Shown here: one piece after another, positions 34,715 through 43,292 of the stretch
Layout of the letters: each line of letters begins with the position of its first letter
Position numbering within the stretch: position 1 is the first letter of the stretch
Assembly: GCA_029572935.1 (NCBI GenBank)
Contig: JAKQHM010000053.1
Coordinates: forward strand, 62,001 to 126,000
Length of the DNA: 64,000 nt
Direction of reading: 5' to 3'
Source of the DNA: Bacteroidota bacterium
Lineage (GTDB): Bacteria > Bacteroidota > Bacteroidia > Chitinophagales > Saprospiraceae
Notes under the pieces: generated by a model
What the model was told of the DNA's origin: nothing
Seen by the model: the letters and a program-made list of their open reading frames with translations, nothing else
Database searches by the model: none
Translations under genes and position numbers: made by a program

Positions 34715-35920
34715 ATGAAACAATTATCACTTTTTATGATTGCTCTGCTTTTTATTGGGCATAGTTCATGTATTGAGGATGATGAACCTAAAAAGGAATC
34801 AGAGTACTACATCTTTACTTATCGGGCTTTGGATGATCCAACCTTTGGAGCTGAAGGGGGGTTCTTCAAAATCAGTCCAAACAAAGGTAGCTTTCAAGCG
34901 GAACGTTTAAACAACTATTTGCCCTATCAATCATGGACGGATTCATATGTTGCCTTTAACAAAAAAGGAATGTGTGCTTTCTATTGCGACAACAGTCTGA
35001 CTCCATCCGGTGCGGAAACACAATTGGCCTATTTCACACAAGAAACACCAAAAAACGTGAATTTTCTGCCCATGCCGGACAAAGTAAAGGATCATACCTG
35101 GGCAATAAACGCGCAAAAACCAATTGTCACAACTGAGGGAAAAATAATAGTGATCATGTCCCTATATACAGACACGCCATTTGATGATTGGCACGATGAA
35201 TTTGTTGCAATTTACGATCCTGGAACTAATAAATGGGATTTAGGACCCAGTGCAACCGGATTTGTATTATCGCAACCTGAAAAAGGATCCGACACTGAGC
35301 TGGGAACTATTAGCAATAGTGGATTTGTTTTGAGCCAGGATGAATCCACCATATTCTTAAAGGCTTCCGGATGGGGCGTCCAGGGTGGATCCATCCATAT
35401 TGATGCAAGGTACATTGCAGCATATAATATTGCTGGCAAAAATTTTGAAAAACTTTATGTGGGAGACAATAATATTTATGGAGCAAGTCCCACTAGAGTA
35501 TACTTCAGGTCAAACGCAGGTTATACAGCAGCTGTTGAAATCATCAGCAAACAAGTTTATCCGCGAGTAGATGATTACCCCTACGACTACTATATTTTCT
35601 CTTCTACAAAAGACCAAATTGCTAAATGCTGGAGAGGTTCTGGCCTTGGATCCCTCACCTGGAACGGATCATCTTACGACTGGCTTCATATTATCAACAC
35701 AGACAAACTCACTTCGCGGACATATGCAGGATTGGGTGCCAGGGCCCGATATAATCGGGATGAAAGCCGAATATTTTTTACTGCATCAAAGGATTTCAAC
35801 ACAAATTATGCTGCTGAATTCGCAGTGATGAGTACTCCTATTGTTTCTGAAAATCCTGATCCGGAAATACAGTTCATACTTCCCAAAAATTTCAGTACCT
35901 ATTTCTTTAGAAATCAATAA
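34715..35920 (+). CDS. Putative surface lipoprotein, beta-propeller-like (DUF4374-like)
   Basis: 401 aa. Leader MKQLSLFMIALLFIGHSSC ends in a likely lipidated cysteine, followed by IEDDEPKKE, an acidic cluster like the lipoprotein export signal that sends Bacteroidota lipoproteins to the cell surface. The remainder is rich in beta-strand phrases of propeller type (YYIFTYRALDDP, LAYFTQE, KIIVIMSLYTDTP, ARYIAAYNIAGKNFEKLY, RIFFTASKDF). The layout reminds me of DUF4374 proteins, which accompany siderophore or TonB-dependent uptake genes, but I cannot confirm it. No such receptor lies beside it. A perfect 13-bp stem-loop follows the stop, so it is probably transcribed alone. Confidence 0.65.
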   Translation: MKQLSLFMIALLFIGHSSCIEDDEPKKESEYYIFTYRALDDPTFGAEGGFFKISPNKGSFQAERLNNYLPYQSWTDSYVAFNKKGMCAFYCDNSLTPSGAETQLAYFTQETPKNVNFLPMPDKVKDHTWAINAQKPIVTTEGKIIVIMSLYTDTPFDDWHDEFVAIYDPGTNKWDLGPSATGFVLSQPEKGSDTELGTISNSGFVLSQDESTIFLKASGWGVQGGSIHIDARYIAAYNIAGKNFEKLYVGDNNIYGASPTRVYFRSNAGYTAAVEIISKQVYPRVDDYPYDYYIFSSTKDQIAKCWRGSGLGSLTWNGSSYDWLHIINTDKLTSRTYAGLGARARYNRDESRIFFTASKDFNTNYAAEFAVMSTPIVSENPDPEIQFILPKNFSTYFFRNQ

Positions 35921-35935
35921 AATCGATTCTTAAAG

Positions 35936-35969
35936 TCACAACCCGGAGTCCAATCTCTCCGGGTTGTGA
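35936..35969 (+). terminator. Stem-loop terminator candidate
   Basis: Perfect 13-bp arms TCACAACCCGGAG (35936-35948) and CTCCGGGTTGTGA (35957-35969) with an 8-base loop, 16 bp after the lipoprotein stop. No T-run follows on either strand, so it may act as a factor-assisted terminator or an mRNA end stabiliser. Confidence 0.6.
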
Positions 35970-36084
35970 CAATTATTAACTTTTCATAGAAAGTCAATAA
36001 AGAAAAGACGATCCGACCTATTCCAAACAAATATCAATTAGGCCTACCTGTTGAAAAATTAGTACTACTTTGAAACTCCAGCTT

Positions 36085-36567
36085 ATGTCACAAGATCAAA
36101 ATCAGGAAATTTGCTGTCCTCAGTTCGACCCGATACCCTGGAACGATCAAATCCTGGAGTGGAAGGAAAAAAAATTCATCAGAGGCAGGGTTTGGACCTT
36201 CTTTTTTATGCCCATTAACTTCGCAGGAACCATGAGAAAGCTGGATCAGAAACTCAGGGAGGCAGGTGCGTTCTCGCCGGATCAGCTTTGTCTCTCCTAC
36301 CATAAATCAAAATGGAACATGGAGGTCCTGCTTGCTGTGGACAAAACCGTACCCGGTCTCGATCATGTCAAAATAAGCGGGCGATATTATTCAAGAGTAT
36401 ATGAAGGAGATTTTAGAAATACAGGAACATGGTGTAAGGATTTTGAATATCAGGCGGATGCTAAAAATTTCAAAACAGGTAAAATGTATATGTGGTATAC
36501 CACTTGCCCGAAATGTGCTAAAAAATATGGCAAGAATTATGTCGTCATCCTGGCAGAGGTACTTTGA
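36085..36567 (+). CDS. Conserved cysteine-motif protein of unknown function (often labelled hydrolase)
   Basis: 160 aa from ATG 36085; an in-frame TTG 15 bp earlier is less likely. I recognise the overall pattern as a widespread family in Bacteroidota and Firmicutes: an N-terminal ICCPQFDPIPW, a central FFMPINFAGTMRKL, a VPGLDHVKISGRYYSRVYEG strand pair, and a C-terminal TTCPKCAKKYGKNYVV. The paired cysteines at both ends suggest a metal site. Database labels such as hydrolase have, to my knowledge, no experimental basis, and I see no hydrolase motif. No signal peptide; likely cytoplasmic. It stands alone between two short intergenic stretches. Confidence 0.75.
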   Translation: MSQDQNQEICCPQFDPIPWNDQILEWKEKKFIRGRVWTFFFMPINFAGTMRKLDQKLREAGAFSPDQLCLSYHKSKWNMEVLLAVDKTVPGLDHVKISGRYYSRVYEGDFRNTGTWCKDFEYQADAKNFKTGKMYMWYTTCPKCAKKYGKNYVVILAEVL

Positions 36568-36649
36568 TCAACACAAGGCCAAATAATTTTATAAAGTCTT
36601 ATCCTGGAGACTTTTAAACAAATATTTTAGCTCTATGATTCGACTTTAA

Positions 36650-36657
36650 TATCTTTA
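36650..36657 (+). promoter_or_regulatory. Possible -7 element
   Basis: TATCTTTA, one base from TAnnTTTG, 38 bp before the ATG of the small exported protein. No good -33 box. Confidence 0.35.
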
Positions 36658-36695
36658 GGCTGAATTAAAAATCATAATCTATAAAATCTCATTCA

Positions 36696-37109
36696 ATGAA
36701 AACAAGTGGAATACTATCCGTTGTCCTTTCTACCGTCTTTTTGATGGCGTTTACCCTTCGCCCGGAATCAGCAGGAAACCCAATCAATCCGGAATGTAAA
36801 TCTTACAAACTTGACTTTGAACTCATTAACCAAACGGGATACGATATCGAAAGTATCTACATCTCACCCTCAAACGAAGCAAGTTGGGGAGAAGACATCA
36901 TGGGCAAAGACCTGCTCAAGGATGGAGAAAGTGTAGAAATTGTGTTTGATGCAACTGAAACGGAGAAGCATTGGGATATGTACGTCACCTGGGATGGATA
37001 TGAGGCCGATGAAGACGTTTTCTGGACGGATCTGAACCTTAGTAAGATCAGTGAGATCACGCTCTTTTACGAAGAAAAAACCGGAAAGACCTGGGCTGTT
37101 ACAAAATAA
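36696..37109 (+). CDS. Small exported protein with NxTGxxI...WGED pattern
   Basis: 137 aa. Signal peptide MKTSGILSVVLSTVFLMAFTLRP. The mature domain runs INQTGYDIESIYISPSNEAS, WGEDIMGKDLLKDGESVEIV, a WDMYV strand, and ends in LNLSKISEITLFYEEKTGKTW. This order is familiar from small periplasmic proteins found in many phyla, some mislabelled argininosuccinate lyase; the fold is probably a small beta sandwich and the function is unknown. A strong terminator follows 31 bp after the stop. Confidence 0.75.
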   Translation: MKTSGILSVVLSTVFLMAFTLRPESAGNPINPECKSYKLDFELINQTGYDIESIYISPSNEASWGEDIMGKDLLKDGESVEIVFDATETEKHWDMYVTWDGYEADEDVFWTDLNLSKISEITLFYEEKTGKTWAVTK

Positions 37110-37140
37110 GAGCCGGTAGGGCGAACTAAGATTAATATTT

Positions 37141-37179
37141 AAAAAAAATCGGGGCGTGTTATCGTTCCGATTTTTTTTT
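37141..37179 (+). terminator. Rho-independent terminator
   Basis: Arms AAAAAAAATCGG (37141-37152) and CCGATTTTTTTT (37167-37178), with G-U pairs possible inside the loop, followed by T. It is 31 bp after the small exported protein gene. Confidence 0.8.
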
Positions 37180-37311
37180 GACCAATATGGGAATTTGGTT
37201 CTTAATACACTGGGGAAGGCGTACCGGAATTTTCATCTCATACCATGATCTGTTTAAAGAATACGCATTCGATTCTATTTTTAAATTTAAATCAAGATTC
37301 AATCAAACAAA

Positions 37312-37338
37312 AAAGGTCACCGTTAAACGGTGACCTTT
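37312..37338 (-). terminator. Terminator hairpin downstream of tRNA-Lys
   Basis: Perfect 12-bp arms AAAGGTCACCGT (37312-37323) and ACGGTGACCTTT (37327-37338) around three bases. On the minus strand it comes 3 bp after the tRNA 3' end and is followed by T-rich sequence. Confidence 0.8.
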
Positions 37339-37341
37339 CAG

Positions 37342-37414
37342 TGATCTGTTTGGGACTCGAACCCAAGACCCACGGCTTAAAAGGCCGTTGCTCTACCGAC
37401 TGAGCTAACAGATC
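37342..37414 (-). tRNA. tRNA-Lys (anticodon UUU)
   Basis: 73 nt, folding as a full cloverleaf on the minus strand: acceptor GATCTGT/ACAGATC, D arm GCTC-AGTCGGTA-GAGC, anticodon arm ACGGC-CTTTTAA-GCCGT with anticodon TTT, variable GGGTC, and T arm TTGGG-TTCGAGT-CCCAA, then discriminator A. CCA is not encoded. All stems pair perfectly. The gene is solitary and followed by its own terminator hairpin. Confidence 0.97.
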
Positions 37415-37508
37415 ATATCGGTCCTTTTTTAAAAGGAGACGCAAAGGTATAACGGGCTGCTGTTTTTTCCAAACATATGTTGAAAAAACCTATGGAAAAG
37501 CTGAAAAA

Positions 37509-38681
37509 TCAATTTCTCGAACTGGCCAGAGGCACACTCTTCGCGTTGAAAAAAGCATGCTGAACAAAAGCCCCCCTCATAAATTCCTCAGGATCAATGG
37601 CCGATTGCAACACTACGCCTTTATATTTTCCAGAAAGCAACATTCTGGCACATTCCAGCATCGGCGCTGCCGTAGTGATCTGTATGGCCTTTAAAAGGTG
37701 AGATCCCACCATTCTAGGCGGAATCATAAAACTCTTCTCCTGTATGCGGAGCACTCCTCTATGGTCAAAGCCTTCCACAGATGCATAGATCACAATCAGA
37801 TCATCTTCCACTTGGGGAATGGCAGCCTGCATTTTTTCCAGAAGCTGATATTCCGGCCTGGGATCTGATTCGGGAATGTCAGCCAAAAGTGACCTGACCC
37901 AATCAAAATGACCCGGATAACGAATAGTCTTGTAATCCAGACTTCTTACCTTGCCTGAGAAATAATCGGGTAAATCTGCAGCCCCGCCCGAAGTAAAGTC
38001 ATCTTCATAGAGAATACCATCCAATATGATTTGAGTAGTGCCCGATAATGCCGGTATATTCACCTTTTCAAAATCGCGAATGGCTACAGTGTCCTTCAGA
38101 TACTCTGTGGCTACGCCAATAGGGCTCCAGGTGAAACCATAAAACGAAGGAGCCTTGACCACCCGGGTGAGTGCCCCGACTTTCATGGAGATCCTTTCTG
38201 CCCGCTCTACCTTATTCAATCTGCAAAAATCATTGAACAGTTTGTGTGCCAATATATTCACAAAACCTGGAGCCAGTCCTGCCTGCAGAACAAACCCTTT
38301 TTCGGCACCGGTGACCATCTCGGAGATGGCTTGGGTCTCGGAAACGTATTCAGTCAGATTTACATAATGCAAATTATATTTAAGAGCCAAAGCCGCCATC
38401 ATAGGAGCCTGCCCACCCGGAAGGCAATCCAGCAAAATCTCTGCTGAACCGAGTATGTAACCTACCTGTTCCGTTAAATCCGAGGAATTCAGATAAAAAG
38501 GCTCCACCTGGACAATGCTGGAAGCGCCTTCTCTGATCCATAATGCCACTTCTTCTGCCAGACTGAAATCCTGATCACCTATATATATCTCACAAGGCAT
38601 ATCCGGCATCTCCGCCAGCATCAAACCTGCTGCTCTTCCGATCCCGCCAGCCCCAGCAATGACAAATTTATTCGTTTTCAC
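37509..38681 (-). CDS. Saccharopine dehydrogenase-like NAD(P)-binding protein
   Basis: 390 aa. N-terminal Rossmann motif IAGAGGIGRAAGLMLAE, followed by the family's VGYILGSAEILLDCLPGG and VLQAGLAPGFVNILAHKL phrases. The C-terminal half has the saccharopine reductase-like insert (RSLDYKTIRYPGHFDWVRSLL). Members include saccharopine dehydrogenase, carboxynorspermidine synthase and related lysine- or polyamine-linked enzymes; the short length and sequence favour the LYS9-like group in Bacteroidota, but the substrate is not certain. No partner enzyme (for example a lysine-ketoglutarate reductase) is adjacent. Cytoplasmic. A perfect -7 element lies just upstream. Confidence 0.85.
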   Translation of the reverse strand: MKTNKFVIAGAGGIGRAAGLMLAEMPDMPCEIYIGDQDFSLAEEVALWIREGASSIVQVEPFYLNSSDLTEQVGYILGSAEILLDCLPGGQAPMMAALALKYNLHYVNLTEYVSETQAISEMVTGAEKGFVLQAGLAPGFVNILAHKLFNDFCRLNKVERAERISMKVGALTRVVKAPSFYGFTWSPIGVATEYLKDTVAIRDFEKVNIPALSGTTQIILDGILYEDDFTSGGAADLPDYFSGKVRSLDYKTIRYPGHFDWVRSLLADIPESDPRPEYQLLEKMQAAIPQVEDDLIVIYASVEGFDHRGVLRIQEKSFMIPPRMVGSHLLKAIQITTAAPMLECARMLLSGKYKGVVLQSAIDPEEFMRGAFVQHAFFNAKSVPLASSRN

Positions 38682-38701
38682 AAAAAATATTTAAAGTGAT
38701 A

Positions 38702-38709
38702 CAAAAGTA
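38702..38709 (-). promoter_or_regulatory. -7 promoter element inside a palindrome
   Basis: On the minus strand TACTTTTG, an exact TAnnTTTG match, 21 bp before the saccharopine dehydrogenase-like ATG. It overlaps the 13-base palindrome AAGTACGGTACTT (38705-38717), a possible operator. Confidence 0.5.
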
Positions 38710-38787
38710 CGGTACTTGATGACAGCGTAGTGATTTCAGACCGGGGTCGGTGCCATAAAGTTATGTTAATGCTTTTTTTACACATTT

Positions 38788-38814
38788 TATATTTTACATA
38801 TATTATAAAATATA
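38788..38814. repeat. Inverted repeat in AT-rich spacer
   Basis: Perfect 9-bp arms TATATTTTA (38788-38796) and TAAAATATA (38806-38814) around a 9-base AT-rich loop, in a very AT-rich stretch (about 38760-38900) between the divergent saccharopine dehydrogenase-like and ftsK genes. Confidence 0.5.
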
Positions 38815-38897
38815 TTCATATTATGATTTTAATACATATGTACAATCCACTTTATCAATAAAAAATACTTTATAAATATTGACAATATTTAAAATCG

Positions 38898-38912
38898 TCA
38901 TACATTAGCGTC
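38898..38912 (+). promoter_or_regulatory. Promoter-proximal element shared with the TPR/SPOR gene
   Basis: TCATACATTAGCGTC, ending 30 bp before the ftsK ATG. The identical 15 bases occur at 57919-57933 before the TPR/PD40/SPOR gene, and both are preceded by ATTTAAAAT a few bases upstream. TACATTAG within it resembles the -7 box TAnnTTTG with one mismatch. Confidence 0.55.
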
Positions 38913-38942
38913 GGTTTTAATATATAATCTACTATCAATCCT

Positions 38943-41411
38943 ATGTCCAGGTCCAAATCCGCCAAGCGCGATAAAAAAGCGTCATGGCTACAATCACTTC
39001 AAGATGAAAGAGTAGCCAAAATAGCAGGAATGTTTTCCTTTATGTCTGCTATTTACCTCTGTATCTCATTTATATCCTATTTATCATCCTGGAAAGCAGA
39101 TCAAGATAAGGTCCTACAACTTTCATGGGGTTTACTGGTCAAATCCGGCACGGATGTCTCCAACTGGTTGGGCAGACTGGGAGCCCTCACAGCCCATTTC
39201 TTCTTTTATTATGGTTTCGGCCTGGCCAGCTTCCTGTTCATACCTATATTCGTCCATCTTGGGTTCCGGTTCATTCGCAAATCTGGCTGGCTCCGTCTTC
39301 TGAGATTCAGCACCCACAGTCTTTTGGTCATGGCTTTGTTGTCCATGATCCTGGACTTCGTATTCAGAAGCAGCTACTTTCCCTTTGGAGGCGCTTTTGG
39401 CAGCAGGACCAATGGCATCATGTCGGCTTATGTAGGAGACATAGGACTGGGAGTGGCACTTATTTTCACCATGATCACCTTTGTAATCTGGTTCTTCAAT
39501 CCTAACTTCCAAAAATTACAACTCCAGACATTTGGTTCAGGAGATACTGATTCATTTCTGGATTGGTCACAAGCTTTCAAGTGGTCAAAAAGTGAGGAAA
39601 ATAATCCTTCTCCTGCAATGGATGCCTTTCGGGATAGCCAATCCCCATCTGCCGGTTCAGCTAGCGGATTGGAAGTTGATTTTTCAGATTATGCAGAGCG
39701 GGGAGGTCTCGCGGCTACCATTGGTGCATCTGCAGATTCCTTTCTTCCTCCCATGGGACCAGATTTAGAAATTGAAGATTCCGTTATTGTTCAGCATACC
39801 GAGCCTATTACTACAAAAGAGCCAGAACAAAGCGATTTTTCCGCTCCTGTCCAGCCTGTCCTCGACGAAGAGGACAGCTGGGAGGGCGATTTTCCCACAA
39901 GCCCATACGATCCAAGGGCAGACCTGAGCTCTTATACCCCACCCTCTTTGGAGCTCCTGAATGATTATGCGGATCAAAAATTTGAGATTGACAGGAGCGA
40001 ACTGGAATCCAACAAGAACCAGATTATTGCAACCCTGCTGAACTATAAAATCGAGATCCAAAAGATCAAAGCCACCATTGGCCCAACCGTTACGCTTTAC
40101 GAAATCGTTCCAGCTCCGGGTGTCCGTATTTCCAGGATCAAAAGCCTGGAAGACGATATCGCGCTCAGTCTATCTGCACAGGGCATCCGGATCATAGCCC
40201 CTATTCCGGGTCGCGGCACTATTGGTATTGAGGTAGCCAATAAGAACAAGCAAACCGTAGCACTGAAAGAGCTATTAAAATCAGACCGTTTTAACGATCC
40301 CAAGCTCGAATTACCCATAGCGCTGGGAAAAAACATTTCAAATGAAGTGGTGGTAGCCGACTTGACCAAAATGCCTCACCTGCTGATAGCCGGTGCGACA
40401 GGACAAGGGAAATCAGTTGGAATCAATACCATCCTGATGTCCCTACTCTACCGCAAGCATCCGGCGGAGGTCAAACTGGTTCTGATCGATCCCAAAAAAG
40501 TGGAATTGCCCATTTATTCAGAAATCAAGGATCACTTCCTGGCACAGTTGCCCAATCAGGAAGAAGCAATCATCACGGACACTTCAAAGGTGATCTACAC
40601 CCTAAACTCACTGTGCATCGAGATGGACCAACGCTACGAATTACTTAAGGCCGCAAGGGTCAGAAACATTCTCGAATACAATGACAAATTCATCAACCGC
40701 AGGCTCAATCCTGAAAAAGGACACAAGCACCTGCCTTATATCGTCCTGATCATTGATGAATTTGCTGACTTAATCATGACAGCAGGTAAGGAGGTGGAGT
40801 TGCCAATAGGCAGGCTCGCTCAATTGGCACGTGCTGTGGGTATTCATTTGATCATTGCCACACAACGGCCTTCCGTCAAAATCATTACTGGCCTGATCAA
40901 GGCCAATTTTCCGGGTCGGATCGCCTTTAAAGTTTCATCCAACATCGACTCAAGGACGATCCTCGATTGCGGAGGAGCAGAAAGGTTGATCGGACGCGGA
41001 GATATGCTGTACAGTGTCGGTTCAGATATGATCCGATTACAGTGCGCCTTTGTAGATACTCCTGAAGTAGAACGCGTCATCAAGCAGATATCTACCCAAA
41101 GAAGTTATGGCTCCCCTTATTTCCTGCCTGAATACAAAGGGGACGAAGGCGATGGCGGAGAGAATATGATCTCTTCGGAAGACCTCGACGAGATGTTTGA
41201 AGAAGCAGCCCGACTGGTGGTGCAAAGCCAACACGGCAGCACCAGTATGATTCAAAGAAGATTGAAACTCGGATACAACCGTGCGGGCAGAATCATGGAT
41301 CAGCTGGAATCCATGGGCATCGTAGGCAGCGGGGAAGGAAGCAAACCCAGAGAGGTACTGGTTTTCAACGAAGTTGAACTGGATCACATGCTTTCCCGCT
41401 TCAAAAAATGA
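38943..41411 (+). CDS. ftsK: DNA translocase FtsK
   Basis: 822 aa. Four or so membrane helices in the first 190 residues, an acidic/serine linker to about 330, then the motor. The alpha domain carries IKATIGPTVTLYEIVPAPGV and the beta domain the Walker A GATGQGKSVGIN (from G484) and Walker B IVLIIDEFADLIM; HLIIATQRPSV is also typical. The C-terminal winged-helix gamma domain (SQHGSTSMIQRRLKLGYNRA), which reads KOPS-type sequences, is present, so the protein is complete. It pumps chromosome ends across the division septum and activates XerCD at dif. A strong terminator follows. Confidence 0.97.
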   Translation: MSRSKSAKRDKKASWLQSLQDERVAKIAGMFSFMSAIYLCISFISYLSSWKADQDKVLQLSWGLLVKSGTDVSNWLGRLGALTAHFFFYYGFGLASFLFIPIFVHLGFRFIRKSGWLRLLRFSTHSLLVMALLSMILDFVFRSSYFPFGGAFGSRTNGIMSAYVGDIGLGVALIFTMITFVIWFFNPNFQKLQLQTFGSGDTDSFLDWSQAFKWSKSEENNPSPAMDAFRDSQSPSAGSASGLEVDFSDYAERGGLAATIGASADSFLPPMGPDLEIEDSVIVQHTEPITTKEPEQSDFSAPVQPVLDEEDSWEGDFPTSPYDPRADLSSYTPPSLELLNDYADQKFEIDRSELESNKNQIIATLLNYKIEIQKIKATIGPTVTLYEIVPAPGVRISRIKSLEDDIALSLSAQGIRIIAPIPGRGTIGIEVANKNKQTVALKELLKSDRFNDPKLELPIALGKNISNEVVVADLTKMPHLLIAGATGQGKSVGINTILMSLLYRKHPAEVKLVLIDPKKVELPIYSEIKDHFLAQLPNQEEAIITDTSKVIYTLNSLCIEMDQRYELLKAARVRNILEYNDKFINRRLNPEKGHKHLPYIVLIIDEFADLIMTAGKEVELPIGRLAQLARAVGIHLIIATQRPSVKIITGLIKANFPGRIAFKVSSNIDSRTILDCGGAERLIGRGDMLYSVGSDMIRLQCAFVDTPEVERVIKQISTQRSYGSPYFLPEYKGDEGDGGENMISSEDLDEMFEEAARLVVQSQHGSTSMIQRRLKLGYNRAGRIMDQLESMGIVGSGEGSKPREVLVFNEVELDHMLSRFKK

Positions 41412-41468
41412 ACCTAGTCTTTTTGTAGTTTTTTTACTCAGACCAACTGAGATTGATAGTAGATGACC

Positions 41469-41498
41469 GCCCCGGCTGACCCCCGGGGCATTTTTTTT
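41469..41498 (+). terminator. Rho-independent terminator after ftsK
   Basis: Stem GCCCCGG (41469-41475) / CCGGGGC (41483-41489) with a T-run directly after, 57 bp past the ftsK stop. Confidence 0.85.
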
Positions 41499-41561
41499 AT
41501 CCTTATTTATGTCCAATTCTACCCTCATAAAACAATTTCCCTCCACCCGATAGCCGTTAGC

Positions 41562-41569
41562 TAATTTTG
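41562..41569 (+). promoter_or_regulatory. -7 promoter element for the small lipoprotein gene
   Basis: TAATTTTG, an exact match to TAnnTTTG, 18 bp before the ATG at 41588. A TTTC near 41536 could serve as a poor -33 box. Confidence 0.5.
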
Positions 41570-41587
41570 CTCCTACAAATTGATGAA

Positions 41588-41965
41588 ATGAAGATACTGT
41601 TTTTCCTCCTCATTTTTATAGGCCTCAGCTTTTCCTGCACTGAAGACTCGGTTGAATGTACTCCGGAGTCGCCGGATAAAAACCTGATTGGAACCTGGAC
41701 CGGACGGTTGTCCCTGACCAGCCAAACTGGCGAAATAACATTCAGATCCAACGGTACCGGAACCGGCACGGGTATATTTGAAACCCGAATCAACAATATC
41801 CCGACCGGATCTTTCAACTGGAGTTATGTATCCACAAATAATGCCCTGACCCTGAACTACAATACATCTGGCGGAGGCAGCATCATTGAGTATATCATTT
41901 TGTCGAATCAATGCAATGAGGTCAGAATGAACTTCAGGGATGATATCACTTTGATCAGGCAGTAG
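41588..41965 (+). CDS. Small lipoprotein, lipocalin-like
   Basis: 125 aa from ATG 41588; an in-frame TTG 21 bp earlier would add seven residues before the leader and is less likely because it overlaps the promoter. Leader MKILFFLLIFIGLSFSC ends in a probable lipidated cysteine followed by TEDSVE, again acidic like a surface-export signal. The mature domain opens NLIGTWTGRLSLT and continues GEITFRSNGTGTGTG and FNWSYVSTNNALTLNY, as in lipocalin-like DUF families of Bacteroidota. Function unknown. It is monocistronic, between ftsK and rarA. Confidence 0.75.
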   Translation: MKILFFLLIFIGLSFSCTEDSVECTPESPDKNLIGTWTGRLSLTSQTGEITFRSNGTGTGTGIFETRINNIPTGSFNWSYVSTNNALTLNYNTSGGGSIIEYIILSNQCNEVRMNFRDDITLIRQ

Positions 41966-42026
41966 TTTTACTTTTTGAGTAATAAAGTCCCAATTCCTGT
42001 TCCATTTACCAAAGCGTAAAGTAAAG

Positions 42027-43292
42027 ATGCAACCGCTGGCGGAAAGGATGAGACCCCAGAGCCTGGACCAGATCCTTGGCCAGGATCATTTATTGGGCAA
42101 CGGCAAGCCCTTGAGGCAAATGATCGAGGGGGGCTTTATACCCTCTATGATCTTTTGGGGACCACCTGGTATTGGCAAGACCAGTCTGGCCAGGATCCTG
42201 GGGCAAATACTGGACAGACCGTTTTACACGCTCAGTGCCATTTCATCCGGTGTGAAGGAGCTCAGGGAGATCATCCAGATTGCCAGGGAGCATAAAAACT
42301 CTGTTGCTCCGCCTATTCTTTTCATCGATGAGATACATCGCTTCAATAAATCACAACAAGATGCTTTACTGGGTGCCGTCGAAGAAGGTACGATCTGCCT
42401 GATCGGGGCGACTACAGAAAATCCATCTTTTGAAGTGAATTCCGCCTTGCTCAGCAGGATGCAGGTATACGTTTTAAATCCACTCGGAGAAACCGATCTG
42501 GATCTACTCATCGACAGGATACTGAAAGAAGATCCCATTTTGAATTCTAAAAATGTGGACATAAAAAGTCGTTCTGCCCTTTATCGCTTATCCGGAGGAG
42601 ACGCCCGAAAACTGTGCAATGTCATGGAAATCCTATCCTCCCTCCCGGATTCCAGTCTGACCATTACGGATGAGCTGGTGATGCAATTGGTAAACCGCAA
42701 TGCCGCGATGTACGACAAGGATGGGGAAATGCATTACGACCTTATCTCCGCATTCATCAAGTCGATACGGGGCAGTGATCCCCATGCTGCGCTTTATTGG
42801 ATGGCCAGAATGATGGAAGGCGGTGAAGATCCTGTTTTTATAACCCGCAGATTGGTCATTTTGGCTTCCGAGGACATTGGCCTGGCCAATCCAAATGCAC
42901 TCGTGATCGCGCAGGCCTGCATGCACGCCGTAGATCAGATCGGGTGGCCGGAATGCAGGATCGTTATGGCTGAAACTGTGATTCTGCTCGCCTGTTCCCC
43001 AAAGTCCAATGCAGCTTACCTCGCTATTGAAAAAGCATTGGAATTAGCCAAACAATACCGGTCCGAACCCGTTCCGCTGCATTTGCGAAATGCGCCTACC
43101 CGTCTTATGAAAAGTCAGGGTTATGGCAGCGGATATGAATACCCTCATCACCATCCACACGCTTTCATAGCCCAGGAATATATGCCGGACAAGCTAAAGG
43201 GCACCCCACTGTATATACCCAATTCCAATCCACAGGAAGATAAATTCAGAGAAGTATTAGATAAACTCTGGAAAACAAAATATGGTAAATAA
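42027..43292 (+). CDS. rarA: Replication-associated recombination protein A (RarA/MgsA)
   Basis: 421 aa AAA+ ATPase, usual length. MRPQSLDQILGQDHLLGNGKPLR at the start, Walker A FWGPPGIGKTSLARI, Walker B ILFIDEIHRFNKSQQDALL, and sensor GATTENPSFEVNSALLSR. The C-terminal tetramerisation region includes HYDLISAFIKSIRGSDPHAA and ALYWMARMMEGGEDP, diagnostic for RarA. It acts at stalled replication forks and shares ancestry with clamp-loader subunits. ATG 42027 is 61 bp after the lipoprotein gene. Followed by a 235-bp AT-rich spacer with a strong inverted repeat. Confidence 0.96.
   Translation: MQPLAERMRPQSLDQILGQDHLLGNGKPLRQMIEGGFIPSMIFWGPPGIGKTSLARILGQILDRPFYTLSAISSGVKELREIIQIAREHKNSVAPPILFIDEIHRFNKSQQDALLGAVEEGTICLIGATTENPSFEVNSALLSRMQVYVLNPLGETDLDLLIDRILKEDPILNSKNVDIKSRSALYRLSGGDARKLCNVMEILSSLPDSSLTITDELVMQLVNRNAAMYDKDGEMHYDLISAFIKSIRGSDPHAALYWMARMMEGGEDPVFITRRLVILASEDIGLANPNALVIAQACMHAVDQIGWPECRIVMAETVILLACSPKSNAAYLAIEKALELAKQYRSEPVPLHLRNAPTRLMKSQGYGSGYEYPHHHPHAFIAQEYMPDKLKGTPLYIPNSNPQEDKFREVLDKLWKTKYGK

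Larger units (their letters stand above)
37110..37508. other. Intergenic region holding a terminator and tRNA-Lys
   Basis: A 399-bp stretch with no protein-coding signal that I can support. It contains a rightward terminator (37141-37179), a leftward terminator (37312-37338) and the tRNA-Lys gene (37342-37414), each listed separately. The remainder, about 37180-37311, shows nothing recognisable. Confidence 0.7.

Noticed and set aside
37312-37338. Perfect palindrome considered as an operator
   Set aside because: Position 3 bp after the tRNA 3' end and T-rich sequence on the minus strand fit a tRNA terminator better.
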